Source of the DNA: Streptomyces sp. NBC_01471
GTDB lineage: Bacteria > Actinomycetota > Actinomycetes > Streptomycetales > Streptomycetaceae
NCBI RefSeq assembly: GCF_041438865.1
Contig: NZ_CP109450.1
Location: forward strand, 2,025,001 to 2,089,000
Direction: 5' to 3'
DNA: 64,000 nucleotides
A program made the translations under genes and the position numbers. The notes beneath the pieces are model-generated. The model was not told where the DNA came from, ran no database searches, and saw only the letters and a program-made list of their open reading frames with translations. Below, piece by piece: positions 16,787 through 27,179 of this stretch. Each line of letters begins with the position of its first letter. The first letter of the stretch is position 1.

Positions 16787-18349
16787 ATGCGGAGAGAGCG
16801 GATCACCGACCTGGCACTCTGGGCGCTGATCTGCGCGCCCGTGGTGCTGAGAGCCGTGGCGGACGGCGGGGGTGAGTGGTGGCGGCCCGTGGCCGGGAGC
16901 ATGGTGCTCGGTGCGGCCGTCGGGCTGTCCCGCGGCCGTCCCCTCACCGCGCTGCTGCTCGCGCTGGCGCTGGGCCTGTCCGTCACACCTCGGCTCTGGA
17001 GCCCGGAGTACGCGACAGCCCTGGCCGTCTTCGGCTGTCTGGCCGGCCGGCGGACCGCGCTCGCCCGCCCCGCGCTGCACGCGTTCGCCGGGACGGCCGC
17101 CGTCGGTCTGCTGATCACGCTGGCCGCGCGCCTGGATCTCCGGACCTGGCTCGTACAGCTGTCCACCCTGGCGTTCGCGGTGATGGTCCCGTGGCTGCTC
17201 GGCCGGTACGTGCGGCAGTACGCCCAACTCGTCGACACCGGCTGGCTGCTGGCCGGCCGGCTGGAGCGCGAGCAGGGGGTCGCCGCCGACCGGGCGCGGC
17301 TCCTGGAACGCGCCAGGATCGCGGGCGACATGCACGATTCGCTCGGCCACGATCTGTCGCTGATCGCCGTACGGGCCGCGGCACTTGAGGTCGATCCGTC
17401 ACTGAGCGGGCAGCAGCAGGGCGCGGCCGGTGAGCTGCGGGCCGCTGCGGGGGAAGCCACCGCCAGGCTGCGCGACATCATCGGTGTCCTGCGGGAGAGC
17501 GACGTGGCTGCTCCGGCATCGCCGCCCGGCGAGACCGTGGCGGAACAGGTGGATCGGGCCCGCAGGTCGGGGATGGACGTGGCGCTGAGCGGCGACGGGA
17601 CGGCGGGCGGCCTGGCCCCGATGACCGTGCGCGCGGTGCACCGTACCGTCCAGGAGTCACTCACCAACGCGGCCAGACACGCTCCGGGCGCACCGGTGGA
17701 GGTGCGGCTCGTACAGTCGGATTCGGCCCTGACGGTCACCGTCACCAGCGCGGCAGGCCCGGCCGGCCTGCCACCCGGCCCGCCGGCGGAGTCCGGCAGG
17801 GCCGGAGCGGTGGAGCTGCCCGGTGGCACGGGCGGCGGCACGGGGCTGGTCGGCCTGGACGAACGGATCCGTCTCGCAGGCGGGGTTCTGCGCCACGGGC
17901 CGCTGCCCGGCGGCGGCTTCGACGTGTGTGCCACCCTGCCGCGTGCACCCGGCGCCGCCCCTCTCGCGATCCCCGGCGCGAGTCCCTCCTCCGCACAGGA
18001 GTTGGCCAGGGCCAGGCAGCAGGTGCGGAGGCGCCTGAAGCAGGCGATCTGGGTCCCGCTGGCCGCCACCGCCGCACTCGGGGTGCTCATCGGCGCCGTC
18101 GGCCTCGCCGCCCGGTACGGAACGGTCCTCGACCGCGCCCGGTACGACCTGGTCCGGGTCGGCGACCCGGCGGGCCCGGTCGGCGCGCGGCTCCCCGGAC
18201 ACGCGATGGGCGGCGCACCCGGGGGTGCGCCGCCCGCGCCCGCCGGTCAAAATTGCAGGTACTACCGCACCGGGCCCTTCACCGAACTGCCCGCGTACCG
18301 GGTCTGCTTCAGGGGTGGCACCGTGGCGTCCAAGGCGGTGGTCCGCTGA
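16787..18349 (+). CDS. Sensor histidine kinase (HisKA_3) with C-terminal transmembrane extension
   Basis: From ATG 16787 the protein has 520 residues. Hydrophobic segments lie at about 5-160. Next comes the HisKA_3 domain with phospho-acceptor H183 in GDMHDSLGHDLSL, and then HATPase_c with VQESLTNAARHAPGAP (N box) and GGTGLVGLDERIRLAGG (G box). Unusually, the ATPase domain is followed by a linker rich in Arg/Gln, a further hydrophobic helix (about 420-445, IWVPLAATAALGVLIGAVGLAA) and an about 75-residue tail with two Cys (QNCRYYRTGPF and YRVCFRGG). The tail would lie outside the membrane. Probable partner: the regulator at 14264. Confidence 0.85.
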   Translation: MRRERITDLALWALICAPVVLRAVADGGGEWWRPVAGSMVLGAAVGLSRGRPLTALLLALALGLSVTPRLWSPEYATALAVFGCLAGRRTALARPALHAFAGTAAVGLLITLAARLDLRTWLVQLSTLAFAVMVPWLLGRYVRQYAQLVDTGWLLAGRLEREQGVAADRARLLERARIAGDMHDSLGHDLSLIAVRAAALEVDPSLSGQQQGAAGELRAAAGEATARLRDIIGVLRESDVAAPASPPGETVAEQVDRARRSGMDVALSGDGTAGGLAPMTVRAVHRTVQESLTNAARHAPGAPVEVRLVQSDSALTVTVTSAAGPAGLPPGPPAESGRAGAVELPGGTGGGTGLVGLDERIRLAGGVLRHGPLPGGGFDVCATLPRAPGAAPLAIPGASPSSAQELARARQQVRRRLKQAIWVPLAATAALGVLIGAVGLAARYGTVLDRARYDLVRVGDPAGPVGARLPGHAMGGAPGGAPPAPAGQNCRYYRTGPFTELPAYRVCFRGGTVASKAVVR

Positions 18350-18367
18350 CCGGCCGGGCGCTCCCGC

Positions 18368-19615
18368 TCAGGCCGGATTGTCCGCGTGGGTCAGCGTCTC
18401 CCAGGCCACGAACAGGTTGTCCGTGCCCGCCGGGCGCTGCTTCTCGGTCAGCGCCTGGGTGTTGGTCATGGCGATGCCCAGCCGGTTGTGCAGGGCGTTG
18501 AAGCCGACCTCGGTGACCGGGCCGAGACTGTCCTTGAGGGAGCCGCCGCACAGGTTGGACGGTACGGCCGCGCCCATCATGTACTTCGACTGGAGGCCCA
18601 GCGCCTGGCGCAGCCGCTCCTGGATCTCCGGGTAGAGGTCCTGGCCCTGGATGCGGCTGGTCTCGGCGATGTGGGAGATGGCCGAGATGCCGTATCCCGT
18701 GTGGGTCAGGTCGCGGCAGGTCTCCTGGGTGAGGCCGTCCATGAACGTGGACTGGCCCTGCCAGTACTTGACGATCGCGTCGCGTCCGCTGAGGCCGCTG
18801 CCCGGTGCGACCTTCGGCAGGGCGCCGTCCGAGCTGAGGTAGATGTACGCGGGCACCCTGCCGCGGAACGTCGCGACCGCCTTGTCGTAGGAGGTGCGGT
18901 CCTCCAGGAACACGGAGATGCCGATGGCCGCCTCGGTCATCGACAGCTCCCAGTTGCCGTTGGACTGGGAGCCCTTGATGACCACGGGCAGATAGACGTC
19001 GCGCAGCATGGTGGCGAACCGGCCCGCGTTGGGCCAGCCCGTATAGGTGTACTTGATGATCTCGGCGGCACGCGGCCAGACCGATCCGGCCCAGCCGGTC
19101 TGGAGGGGGGCGTTGCTGTTGGTGTGTTCCTTGATCACGGCGGACCAGGCGTCCATCAGCTCGATGGACTTCTGGGCGTACCGGTCGTCCCGGGTGATGT
19201 ACCAGGCGAGTGCGTCGGTGTACGCGGCGATGGCGTCCTCGCGCTCGTCCGTACAACCGTTGTCGGGGTCGGAGTAGGAGCCGCACTCGACGTTGGCACG
19301 CGGGGCGGGGGTGCGGGAGAGCGAGGCGTACTTGCTCGCCATCATCTGGGCGTCGGCGCTCTTCCAGGGTTCGGCGCCCGCCTGGACCTTTCCGCGGACG
19401 AAGTCGAGCTGCGGGGCGCTGACCAGGACGCCGGGGTGGGTGAAGGTGGCGGGGGCCGCCGCTGCCACCGGTGCGGTGGCGGGGGCGGCGGGCCCGGCCG
19501 CCACGGCCTGGGGCATCAGCGCCAGGCCGAGGAGCCCGGCCAGCGCGGCGGCGACGCCGGCCGACCGGACTCTGATGCGGCGGGGTGATCGGTGCGAGGT
19601 GGTTCCGGTACGCAT
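18368..19615 (-). CDS. Secreted alginate lyase family protein
   Basis: A 415-residue protein with an N-terminal export signal: RSPRRIRVR, a hydrophobic core AALAGLLGLALMP, and a cleavage region VAAG. The mature part begins FTHPGVLVSAPQLDFVRGKV, the usual opening of the alginate-lyase (alpha/alpha toroid, PF05426-like) fold. NSNAPLQTGWAGSVWPRAAEIIKYTYTGW, NGNWELSMTEAAIGI and the helix-rich body fit polysaccharide lyases of this group. Substrate specificity cannot be read from sequence. The start ATG has GGAAGG upstream. A strong promoter lies about 80 bp upstream, so the gene is probably monocistronic. It is convergent with the kinase gene. Confidence 0.75.
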   Translation of the reverse strand: MRTGTTSHRSPRRIRVRSAGVAAALAGLLGLALMPQAVAAGPAAPATAPVAAAAPATFTHPGVLVSAPQLDFVRGKVQAGAEPWKSADAQMMASKYASLSRTPAPRANVECGSYSDPDNGCTDEREDAIAAYTDALAWYITRDDRYAQKSIELMDAWSAVIKEHTNSNAPLQTGWAGSVWPRAAEIIKYTYTGWPNAGRFATMLRDVYLPVVIKGSQSNGNWELSMTEAAIGISVFLEDRTSYDKAVATFRGRVPAYIYLSSDGALPKVAPGSGLSGRDAIVKYWQGQSTFMDGLTQETCRDLTHTGYGISAISHIAETSRIQGQDLYPEIQERLRQALGLQSKYMMGAAVPSNLCGGSLKDSLGPVTEVGFNALHNRLGIAMTNTQALTEKQRPAGTDNLFVAWETLTHADNPA

Positions 19616-19700
19616 GTGGGGGTGCCTTCCGGTAGGAAATCCTCCCGGAGTTCATGGACGTGAACAACTGTTGTGCTGATGAACTCCGTTGTGGGTGTGG

Positions 19701-19729
19701 AACCTAAAGGCATTCCATGAGCACGTCAA
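19701..19729 (-). promoter_or_regulatory. HrdB-type promoter of the alginate-lyase-like gene
   Basis: On the minus strand TTGACG (19724-19729) and TAGGTT (19701-19706) are separated by 17 bp, close to the main vegetative sigma-factor consensus. Transcription would begin near 19694, leaving a leader of about 80 nt before the ATG at 19615. The leader contains an ACAAC-T-GTTGT inverted repeat (19664-19674) that could be an operator. Confidence 0.6.
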
Positions 19730-19763
19730 GCGTTGTGTTCAGAAGGTGTGCTGAGCGAGCGAA

Positions 19764-19794
19764 CGGGCCCGGCGCCGAAGGGGCGCCGGGCCCG
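19764..19794 (-). terminator. Terminator of glgP
   Basis: CGGGCCCGGCGCC (19764-19776) pairs perfectly with its complement at 19782-19794 around a five-base loop, 14 bp past the glgP stop. This 13-bp perfect stem is very stable. It separates glgP from the downstream alginate-lyase-like gene. Confidence 0.75.
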
Positions 19795-19807
19795 CTCTGA
19801 TCCTGTG

Positions 19808-22435
19808 TCACCTCAGGAGGACGCCCGCGCCCTCCCCCGTCGCGGCGGTCGGCGCCGCCACGAGTCCCAGCTCGGCACCGGTCGCCAGCAGCGGGTGCGC
19901 GGGCAGGATCCGGACCGTGTAGCCGTAGGGTCCCGTACGGTCCAGGGCGAGCGGGCCCTCGTACAGCAGCCGCCCGTCCAGGTCGGGGCCGCCCGCCGGT
20001 TTCAGCGCGACGGTCCGCGCGTCCGCGATCCGGTCCTGCTCGTCGACCCGGCCGGACACCGCCTGCACCTCCACGTCGTCCGGCCCCAGCGCGCCGAGCG
20101 CGACCTGGACCCGGAGCGAGAGGGTGGAGCCCAGCTCGGCGGTCCCGTCGGGCGCGCTCGCCGCGACGGCCTCCACATGGTCGACGTGCACGTCCGGCCA
20201 GGCCGCCCGCACGCGTGCCTTCCAGCCGGCCAGTTCCCGGGCCGCGTCGGGCCCGAGCGACCGGTGGGCGAGAGCGGCGGGCGCGTAGAGCCGCTCGACA
20301 TACTCACGCACCATCCGCCCCGCCAGCACCTTCGGCCCCAGGGTGGCCAGCGTGGAGCGGACCATCCCGACCCAGCGCTCGGGCAGGCCGTCGGCCGTAC
20401 GGTCGTAGAAGCGCGGCGCGACCCGGTCCTCGATCAGCGAGTACAGCGCCGCCGACTCCAGCTCGTCGCGCCGGTCCTCGTCCAGCCCGGAACCGTCCGC
20501 GGTGGGAATGGCCCAGCCGAAGTCCGGCTCGAACCACTCGTCCCACCAGCCGTCGAGGACCGAGAGGTTGAGGCAGCCGTTGAGCGCCGCCTTCATCCCG
20601 GACGTACCGCACGCCTCCAGCGGGCGCAGCGGGTTGTTCAGCCAGACGTCGCAGCCCGGGTAGAGCCGCTCGGCCATCGCCATGCCGTAGTCCGGCAGGA
20701 AGACGATGCGGTGGCGCACCCGCGGATCGTCGGCGAACCGCACCAGCTCCTGCACCAGCCGCTTCCCGCCGTCGTCGGCCGGGTGCGCCTTGCCCGCGAC
20801 GACGATCTGGATGGGCCTGTCCGGGTGGAGCAGCAGTTCCGTCAGCCGGTCGCGGTCGCGCAGCATCAGCGTGAGGCGCTTGTAGGAGGGGACTCGCCGG
20901 GCGAAGCCGATGGTCAGCACCTCGGGGTCGAGCACCCCGTCGATCCAGCCCAGTTCGGCACCGGACGCGCCGCGTCCGCGCCAGGACGCGCGCAGCCGGG
21001 TCCGCACCTCGCCGACCAGCTGTGCGCGCAGGGTCCGGCGCAGCTCCCAGATCTCCGCGTCGGGGATGCCGGCCACCGCGTCCCAGCGGTCGGAGCCGCC
21101 CACCGACAGCGCGTGCTCGGGGCGTTCGGCGCCGATCCGGCCGACGGCGGTGCGGGTGATCTCGGGCGCCGCCCAGGTCGGCGCGTGCACCCCGTTGGTG
21201 ATCGAGGTGATCGGTACCTCGTCGGGGTCGAATCCCGGCCACAACCCGGCGAACATCTCCCGGCTGACGGCGCCGTGCAGGGTGGAGACGCCGTTGGCGC
21301 GCTGGGCGAGCCGCAGGCCCATCACCGCCATGTTGAAGAGGCGTGGTTCGCCGCCCGGATAGGTCTCCGTGCCCAGCTGGAGCACGCGTCCGGCGTCGAC
21401 GCCCGGCAGCTCGCCGTCGTCCCCGAAGTGGCGGGCGACCAGGTCGCGGTCGAAGCGGTCGATCCCGGCGGGGACGGGGGTGTGGGTGGTGAAGACGGTT
21501 CCGGCGCGCACGGACTCCAGCGCCGCGTCGAAGTCCAGCCCCGCACCTGCGAGTTCACGGATGCGCTCCAGGCCGAGGAACCCCGCGTGCCCCTCGTTCG
21601 TGTGGAACACCTCGGGGTCCGGGTGCCCGGTGATCCGGCAGTACGAGCGCAGCGCCCGCACCCCGCCGATACCGAGCAGCATCTCCTGGAGGAGCCGGTG
21701 CTCACTGCCGCCGCCGTAGAGCCGGTCGGTGACGCCCCGCTCGCCCGGTTCGTTCTCCTCGACGTCGGAGTCGAGCATCAGCAGCGGGACGCGGCCGACC
21801 TGCGCCCGCCAGATGTGCGCGTGCAGCGAGCGGCCGCCGGGCAGCGTGAGGGCGACCCGGCTGGGTGAGCCGTCCGCCTCGCGCAGCAGCGTGACGGGCA
21901 GCTCGTCGGGGTCGAGCACCGGGTAGTGCTCCTGCTGCCAGCCCTCGCGGGAGAGGGACTGCCGGAAGTAGCCGTGCCGGTAGAGCAGACCGACCCCGAT
22001 GAGCGGTACACCGAGGTCGCTGGCCGCCTTCAGATGGTCGCCGGCGAGGATGCCGAGGCCGCCGGAGTACTGCGGGAGCGCGGCGGTGACACCGAACTCG
22101 GGTGAGAAGTAACCGATGGCCGCGGGCAGCCCGGCGGGCTGTTCCTGGTACCAGCGCGGTCCGTGCAGATAGGTGTCGAGGCCGTCGGCGGCCCCGGCCA
22201 GGTCGCGCAGGAAGCCGGGGTCGGCCGCCAGTTCGGCGAGCCGTGCGGCCGACACCGTGCCGAGCAGCCGGACGGGGTCACCGCCGGCCGCCGGGAAGCC
22301 GTCGGGGTCGACGGCTCTGAACAGGTCCTTGGTCCCGGCGTGCCAGGACCAGCGGAGGTTGCGGGCGAGCTCACCCAGGGGGCGCAGCGCCTCGGGGAGG
22401 ACGGGGCGGACGGTGAATCGACGAATGGCCTTCAC
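19808..22435 (-). CDS. glgP: Alpha-glucan (glycogen) phosphorylase
   Basis: The GTG at 22435 follows GAAGGTGG and gives MKAIRRFTVRPVLPEALRPLGELARNLRWSW, the conserved opening (DUF3417) of the short actinobacterial phosphorylases; total 875 residues. Other family blocks are SPEFGVTAALPQYSGGLGILAGDHLKA, FHTNEGHAGFLGLERI, TTHTPVPAGIDRFD and VNGV-type TSITNGVHAPTW. GTSGMKAALNGCLNLSVLDGWWDEW carries the pyridoxal-phosphate lysine. It releases glucose 1-phosphate from alpha-1,4-glucan. It is divergent from the glgE operon, which makes the polymer it degrades. Confidence 0.92.
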   Translation of the reverse strand: MKAIRRFTVRPVLPEALRPLGELARNLRWSWHAGTKDLFRAVDPDGFPAAGGDPVRLLGTVSAARLAELAADPGFLRDLAGAADGLDTYLHGPRWYQEQPAGLPAAIGYFSPEFGVTAALPQYSGGLGILAGDHLKAASDLGVPLIGVGLLYRHGYFRQSLSREGWQQEHYPVLDPDELPVTLLREADGSPSRVALTLPGGRSLHAHIWRAQVGRVPLLMLDSDVEENEPGERGVTDRLYGGGSEHRLLQEMLLGIGGVRALRSYCRITGHPDPEVFHTNEGHAGFLGLERIRELAGAGLDFDAALESVRAGTVFTTHTPVPAGIDRFDRDLVARHFGDDGELPGVDAGRVLQLGTETYPGGEPRLFNMAVMGLRLAQRANGVSTLHGAVSREMFAGLWPGFDPDEVPITSITNGVHAPTWAAPEITRTAVGRIGAERPEHALSVGGSDRWDAVAGIPDAEIWELRRTLRAQLVGEVRTRLRASWRGRGASGAELGWIDGVLDPEVLTIGFARRVPSYKRLTLMLRDRDRLTELLLHPDRPIQIVVAGKAHPADDGGKRLVQELVRFADDPRVRHRIVFLPDYGMAMAERLYPGCDVWLNNPLRPLEACGTSGMKAALNGCLNLSVLDGWWDEWFEPDFGWAIPTADGSGLDEDRRDELESAALYSLIEDRVAPRFYDRTADGLPERWVGMVRSTLATLGPKVLAGRMVREYVERLYAPAALAHRSLGPDAARELAGWKARVRAAWPDVHVDHVEAVAASAPDGTAELGSTLSLRVQVALGALGPDDVEVQAVSGRVDEQDRIADARTVALKPAGGPDLDGRLLYEGPLALDRTGPYGYTVRILPAHPLLATGAELGLVAAPTAATGEGAGVLLR

Positions 22436-23098
22436 GTGTTCCACCTTCGCAGGGGAGATGCGCATCCAGGGGACGCACAGCGGTGTACGTCCGCACTTCA
22501 CCCCGAAGGTAACGGTCCGCGCTCCCCGCAACCACGGCGCGGGGCCGCGACGGCGCGCGCCGGGGCGGCCCCGCCGCAGAGCGCGCCCGCGCGTGTCCCG
22601 CCGGGCGCTATGGCCGGTTCTCCCCCCCTCGCGTGGGCTTGTGGCGCTTCGCACCAGGGGTGAGGCTGCTCTGTGACACCTGGAACGGAACTCCGCGACA
22701 CCTGGAGCGGAAGGGAGCGTGCGCGGATGGTACGAACCGTCACCTGCCGGGAGCGGCCCGCCCCATGAGCCACCGTCCGCAACCCCCGTGCGCGGTGCAC
22801 GACCGGCAGCGGGCGTGCGCCGTGCGCGCCGTGCGCGGCGCACTCCGTCCGGTCCCGCCGGCCGTGTCGCCGCACCGCGGACTCTGCCAAAGGTGTGAAT
22901 CCGCGGCCCCCCGTACGGCCGGGCAAGGCCCCTCCGCGACGCGCGGCCCACCTGGTCCTTGCCTTGCACATTACGCACGAGTACTTAACTCAGGAGCCGG
23001 ATTGCCCACCCGAGGAGTGGGGGAAGGCTCCTGCGGTACCCGCCCGAGCGCACCCCCACCCCTCACCACAGCCTGAGTGAACGCGGACAGGAGCGGTC
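22436..23098. promoter_or_regulatory. glgP-glgE divergent regulatory region
   Basis: This 663-bp gap contains no convincing gene. Within it a 16-bp direct repeat, GACACCTGGAACGGAA (22675-22690) and GACACCTGGAGCGGAA (22697-22712), recurs with a 22-bp period, two helical turns. A possible plus-strand promoter, TTGCCT-17-TACTTA, lies at 22959-22987, about 110 bp before glgE. Regulatory function is inferred from position and periodicity. Confidence 0.4.
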
Positions 23099-25246
23099 AT
23101 GCCCGCAGCCCGCAAACCATCATCGGACCAGCCGGCCGGAGGGACTCACGCGACGTCCCCGCAGCCGCCGAAGTCCCCGAAGCCACCGAGGCGGCCTCCC
23201 GCCGGTCAGCTGATCGGCCGTATTCCGGTGCTCGATGTGCGGCCGCGCGTCGACGGCGGGCGCAGGCCCGCCAAAGCGGTGGCCGGTGAGACCTTCCAGG
23301 TCACGGCGACCGTCTTCCGTGAGGGCCATGACGCCGTCGCCGCCAATGTCGTCCTGCGCGGGCCGCGCGGCAGAACGGCACCCTGGGCGCCGATGCGGGA
23401 ACTGGCCCCCGGCACCGACCGCTGGGGCGCCGACGTCACCGCGGACCGCGAGGGCCGGTGGACGTACACGGTCGAGGCCTGGAGCGACCCCGTCACCACC
23501 TGGCTGCACACCGCCCGGATCAAGGTCCCGGCAGGCATCGACACGGAACTGGTGCTCGCCGAGGGCGCCGCGTTGTATACGCGTGCCGCGGCCGGGGTCC
23601 CGAAGGGCGGGGGCCGCCGGGCGGTCCTCGCGGTGGCGGAGGCGCTGGGCGACACCGCGGCCCCCGCCGACGGCCGCCTCGCGGCCGCGCTCGAACCGGA
23701 CGCGGTGGCGGCCCTCGCCCGGTACCCGCTGCGCGAGCTGGTCAGCGCGTCGGAGCCGCTGCCGCTCCGCGTCGAGCGCGAGCGGGCCCTGTACGGATCC
23801 TGGTACGAGCTGTTCCCGCGCTCCGAGGGCGCTGTGGTCGAGGAGGGGAAGCCGCACGTCAGCGGCACCTTCCGGACGGCGGCGAAGCGGCTTTCGGCGG
23901 TCGCGGCCATGGGGTTCGACGTGGTCTATCTGCCGCCGGTCCACCCCATCGGCACCACCCATCGCAAGGGCCCCAACAACGCCCTGACCGCAGGGCCCGA
24001 CGACGTGGGGGTCCCATGGGCCATCGGCTCGCCGGCCGGCGGCCACGACGCGATCCACCCCGATCTCGGCACCCTGGAGGACTTCGACGACTTCGTCGGG
24101 CGCGCCCGTGAACTGGGCCTGGAGATCGCGCTCGACTTCGCGCTCCAGTGCTCGCCCGACCACCCCTGGGTGACGCAGCACCCGGAGTGGTTCCACCACC
24201 GTCCTGACGGCACGATCGCGTACGCGGAGAACCCGCCGAAGAAGTACCAGGACATCTACCCGATCGCCTTCGACCGCGACATGTCAGGACTGGTCACCGA
24301 GACCGTCCGGATCCTGCGGTTCTGGATGGGGCACGGCGTACGGATCTTCCGCGTGGACAATCCGCACACCAAGCCGGTGGTCTTCTGGGAACGGGTCATC
24401 GCCCAGGTCAACGGCCGTGACCCGGACGTGGTCTTCCTGGCCGAGGCGTTCACCCGGCCCGCGATGATGCACACCCTGGGCGCCATCGGATTCCAGCAGT
24501 CGTACACGTACTTCACCTGGCGGACCGGCAAGCAGGAGCTGACCGACTACGTCACCGAGCTGGCCGGGGAGTCCGCGGCGGCCATGCGGCCCAACTTCTT
24601 CGTGAACACCCCGGACATCCTGCACGGCTACCTCCAGCACGGCGGCCGCCCGGCCTTCGAGGTCCGTGCGGTGCTCGCGGCGACGATGGCACCGTCCTGG
24701 GGGGTGTACGCCGGGTACGAGCTGTGCGAGAACACCACGGCCCGGGCCGGCAGCGAGGACTATCTGGACTCGGAGAAGTACCAGTTGCGGCCGCGTGACT
24801 GGGAATCCGCCGAGCGGGAGGGGCGGACCATCGCCCCGCTGATCACCACGCTGAACGAGCTGCGGCGGCGTCATCCGGCGCTGCGGCAGCTGCGTTCGGT
24901 GCACTTCCACCGCACCGACAACGACGCGGTGATCGCGTACTCGAAGTCGGTGTCCCCGCCGGGCCCCGCACCGGCCTCCACGCCGGACGCAGGCCCGGCC
25001 GGTTCGAACACGGTTCTTATGGTCGTCAACCTTGACCCGCACCACACCCAGGAGGCCACGGTCTCGTTGGACATGCCGGATCTCGGCCTGGAATGGCACG
25101 AGTCCGTCCCGGTGCGCGACGAGCTCACCGGCGAGACCTACCACTGGGGCAGGGCCAACTATGTGCGTCTGGAGCCGGGCAGCACGCCCGCGCACATCCT
25201 GGTGCTGCGACCGTCCCCGCCGATCGGAGGGTCACCCACATCATGA
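23099..25246 (+). CDS. glgE: Alpha-1,4-glucan:maltose-1-phosphate maltosyltransferase
   Basis: A 715-residue GH13_3 enzyme that extends alpha-1,4-glucan with maltosyl units from maltose 1-phosphate. The ATG follows ACAGGAG. N-terminal domain: [12 protein letters not shown] through a beta-sandwich with [13 protein letters not shown]. Then the dimer segment and the (beta/alpha)8 barrel. The catalytic triad is visible as D420 ([10 protein letters not shown]), E449 (FLAEAFTRP) and D506 ([10 protein letters not shown]); their 29 and 57 residue spacings match those known for Streptomyces GlgE (D394, E423, D480). The stop overlaps treS by four bases. About 35 N-terminal residues are Pro/Lys-rich and probably disordered. 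Confidence 0.95.
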   Translation: MPAARKPSSDQPAGGTHATSPQPPKSPKPPRRPPAGQLIGRIPVLDVRPRVDGGRRPAKAVAGETFQVTATVFREGHDAVAANVVLRGPRGRTAPWAPMRELAPGTDRWGADVTADREGRWTYTVEAWSDPVTTWLHTARIKVPAGIDTELVLAEGAALYTRAAAGVPKGGGRRAVLAVAEALGDTAAPADGRLAAALEPDAVAALARYPLRELVSASEPLPLRVERERALYGSWYELFPRSEGAVVEEGKPHVSGTFRTAAKRLSAVAAMGFDVVYLPPVHPIGTTHRKGPNNALTAGPDDVGVPWAIGSPAGGHDAIHPDLGTLEDFDDFVGRARELGLEIALDFALQCSPDHPWVTQHPEWFHHRPDGTIAYAENPPKKYQDIYPIAFDRDMSGLVTETVRILRFWMGHGVRIFRVDNPHTKPVVFWERVIAQVNGRDPDVVFLAEAFTRPAMMHTLGAIGFQQSYTYFTWRTGKQELTDYVTELAGESAAAMRPNFFVNTPDILHGYLQHGGRPAFEVRAVLAATMAPSWGVYAGYELCENTTARAGSEDYLDSEKYQLRPRDWESAEREGRTIAPLITTLNELRRRHPALRQLRSVHFHRTDNDAVIAYSKSVSPPGPAPASTPDAGPAGSNTVLMVVNLDPHHTQEATVSLDMPDLGLEWHESVPVRDELTGETYHWGRANYVRLEPGSTPAHILVLRPSPPIGGSPTS

Positions 25247-26949
25247 TTGTCAATGAGCCCGTCCACGACAAATTCGAGGACACTCCCACCAAGGACCGTG
25301 ACCCCGACTGGTTCAAACGCGCCGTCTTCTACGAGGTCCTGGTCAGGTCGTTCCAGGACAGCAACGGGGACGGCGTCGGTGACCTGAAGGGCATCACCGC
25401 CAAACTGGACTACCTCCAGTGGCTCGGGGTCGACTGCCTCTGGCTGCCGCCGTTCTTCAAGTCCCCTCTGCGGGACGGCGGTTACGACGTGGCGGACTAC
25501 ACGTCCGTACTCCCGGAGTTCGGTGACCTCGCCGACTTCGTCGAGTTCGTCGACGCCACCCACCAGCGCGGTATGCGCGTGATCATCGACTTCGTGATGA
25601 ACCACACGAGCGACCAGCACGAGTGGTTCCAGGAGTCGCGGAAGGACCCGGACGGTCCGTACGGCGATTACTACATCTGGGCCGACGACGACAAACAGTT
25701 CGCGGACGCCCGGATCATCTTCGTCGACACGGAGACCTCCAACTGGACCTTCGACCCGGTGCGCAAGCAGTACTACTGGCACCGGTTCTTCTCGCACCAG
25801 CCGGATCTCAACTACGAGAACCCGGTGGTGCAGGAGGAGATCATCTCGGCGCTGCGCTTCTGGCTCGACCTGGGCATCGACGGATTCCGCCTCGACGCGG
25901 TGCCGTACCTCTACCAGGTGGAGGGCACCAACTGCGAGAACCTCCCGCAGACCCACGCGTTCATGAAACGGGTGCGCGCCGAGATCGACGCGAGCTACCC
26001 GGACACCGTGCTGCTCGCCGAGGCCAACCAGTGGCCGGAGGACGTCGTCGACTATTTCGGCGACTTCAAAAAGGGCGGCGACGAGTGCCACATGGCATTC
26101 CACTTCCCGGTGATGCCGCGCATCTTCATGGCCGTGCGCCGGGAGTCGCGCTACCCGGTCTCGGAGATCCTGGCCAAGACCCCGGCCATTCCGAAGAACG
26201 CCCAGTGGGGCATCTTCCTGCGCAACCACGACGAGCTGACCCTCGAAATGGTCACGGACGAAGAGCGCGACTACATGTACGCGGAGTACGCCAAGGATCC
26301 GCGGATGCGGGCCAACATCGGCATCCGCAGGCGGCTCGCTCCCCTGCTGGACAACGACCGCAACCAGATCGAACTGTTCACCGCGCTGCTGCTCTCCCTG
26401 CCCGGTTCGCCGATCCTCTACTACGGGGACGAGATCGGCATGGGCGACAACATCTGGCTCGGCGACCGGGACGCGGTCCGTACGCCGATGCAGTGGACCC
26501 CCGACCGGAACGCGGGCTTCTCGTCCAGCGACCCGGGACGGCTCTTCCTGCCGACCATCATGGACCCGGTCTACGGCTACCAGGTGACGAACGTCGAGGC
26601 CTCCATGGCCTCGCCCGCCTCACTGCTGCACTGGACCCGCCGGATGATCGAGATCCGCAAGCAGAACCCGGCCTTCGGCCTCGGTTCGTACACCGAGCTC
26701 CCGTCGTCCAACCCGGCCGTCCTCGCCTTCCTGAGGGAGTACAAGGACGACCTGGTGCTGTGCGTGCACAACTTCTCGCGGTTCGCGCAGCCGACGGAGC
26801 TCGATCTGAACGCCTTCACCGGACGCCATCCGGTGGAGCTGATCGGCGGGGTGCGCTTCCCTCCGATCGGTGAACTGCCGTACCTGCTGACCCTCGCGGG
26901 GCACGGCTTCTACTGGTTCCGCTTGCGCAAGGACGCCGCCACCGCGTGA
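25243..26949 (+). CDS. treS: Trehalose synthase (maltose/trehalose isomerase)
   Basis: ATG 25243 overlaps the glgE stop (ATGA) and has GGAGGG upstream; 568 residues. It starts [15 protein letters not shown] and enters the GH13 barrel at [28 protein letters not shown]. Catalytic residues are D218 ([10 protein letters not shown]), E260 ([10 protein letters not shown]) and D330 (RNHDELT); the 42 and 70 residue spacings equal those of mycobacterial TreS (D230, E272, D342). It interconverts trehalose and maltose, feeding Mak and GlgE. There is no fused maltokinase domain, consistent with the separate mak gene 230 bp downstream. Confidence 0.95.
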   Translation: MIVNEPVHDKFEDTPTKDRDPDWFKRAVFYEVLVRSFQDSNGDGVGDLKGITAKLDYLQWLGVDCLWLPPFFKSPLRDGGYDVADYTSVLPEFGDLADFVEFVDATHQRGMRVIIDFVMNHTSDQHEWFQESRKDPDGPYGDYYIWADDDKQFADARIIFVDTETSNWTFDPVRKQYYWHRFFSHQPDLNYENPVVQEEIISALRFWLDLGIDGFRLDAVPYLYQVEGTNCENLPQTHAFMKRVRAEIDASYPDTVLLAEANQWPEDVVDYFGDFKKGGDECHMAFHFPVMPRIFMAVRRESRYPVSEILAKTPAIPKNAQWGIFLRNHDELTLEMVTDEERDYMYAEYAKDPRMRANIGIRRRLAPLLDNDRNQIELFTALLLSLPGSPILYYGDEIGMGDNIWLGDRDAVRTPMQWTPDRNAGFSSSDPGRLFLPTIMDPVYGYQVTNVEASMASPASLLHWTRRMIEIRKQNPAFGLGSYTELPSSNPAVLAFLREYKDDLVLCVHNFSRFAQPTELDLNAFTGRHPVELIGGVRFPPIGELPYLLTLAGHGFYWFRLRKDAATA

Positions 26950-26955
26950 CGGCGG

Positions 26956-26993
26956 GCCCGGGGCGGGGCGGTTTCCGCCGCCTCACCCCGGGC
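26956..26993 (+). terminator. Hairpin between treS and mak
   Basis: GCCCGGGG (26956-26963) pairs with CCCCGGGC (26986-26993), with an inner GGCGG/CCGCC stem. It starts seven bases past the treS stop. It could end or attenuate the glgE-treS transcript, so that mak-glgB would depend on read-through or on a promoter in 27000-27170. Confidence 0.55.
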
Positions 26994-27179
26994 ACCCTTC
27001 TCACTGGTGCCGCGGCACCAGCACCCGGCCCAGAGCCGTAGTCCATCTGGTCCATCCTCACCCGCACCGTCCCGCACAGCCGGATTCCCGCCCCCATTGC
27101 GTTCAGCATGGGAGGCGACCCCACGCAATCCGGGACACTCTGCGCATCGTGTGGTGTGCCCGGGAAAGGACGCGATGCC

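Noticed and set aside
22498..23076. Short open frames in the glgP-glgE gap
   Set aside because: No ribosome site with codon bias and no recognisable domain; treated as regulatory DNA.
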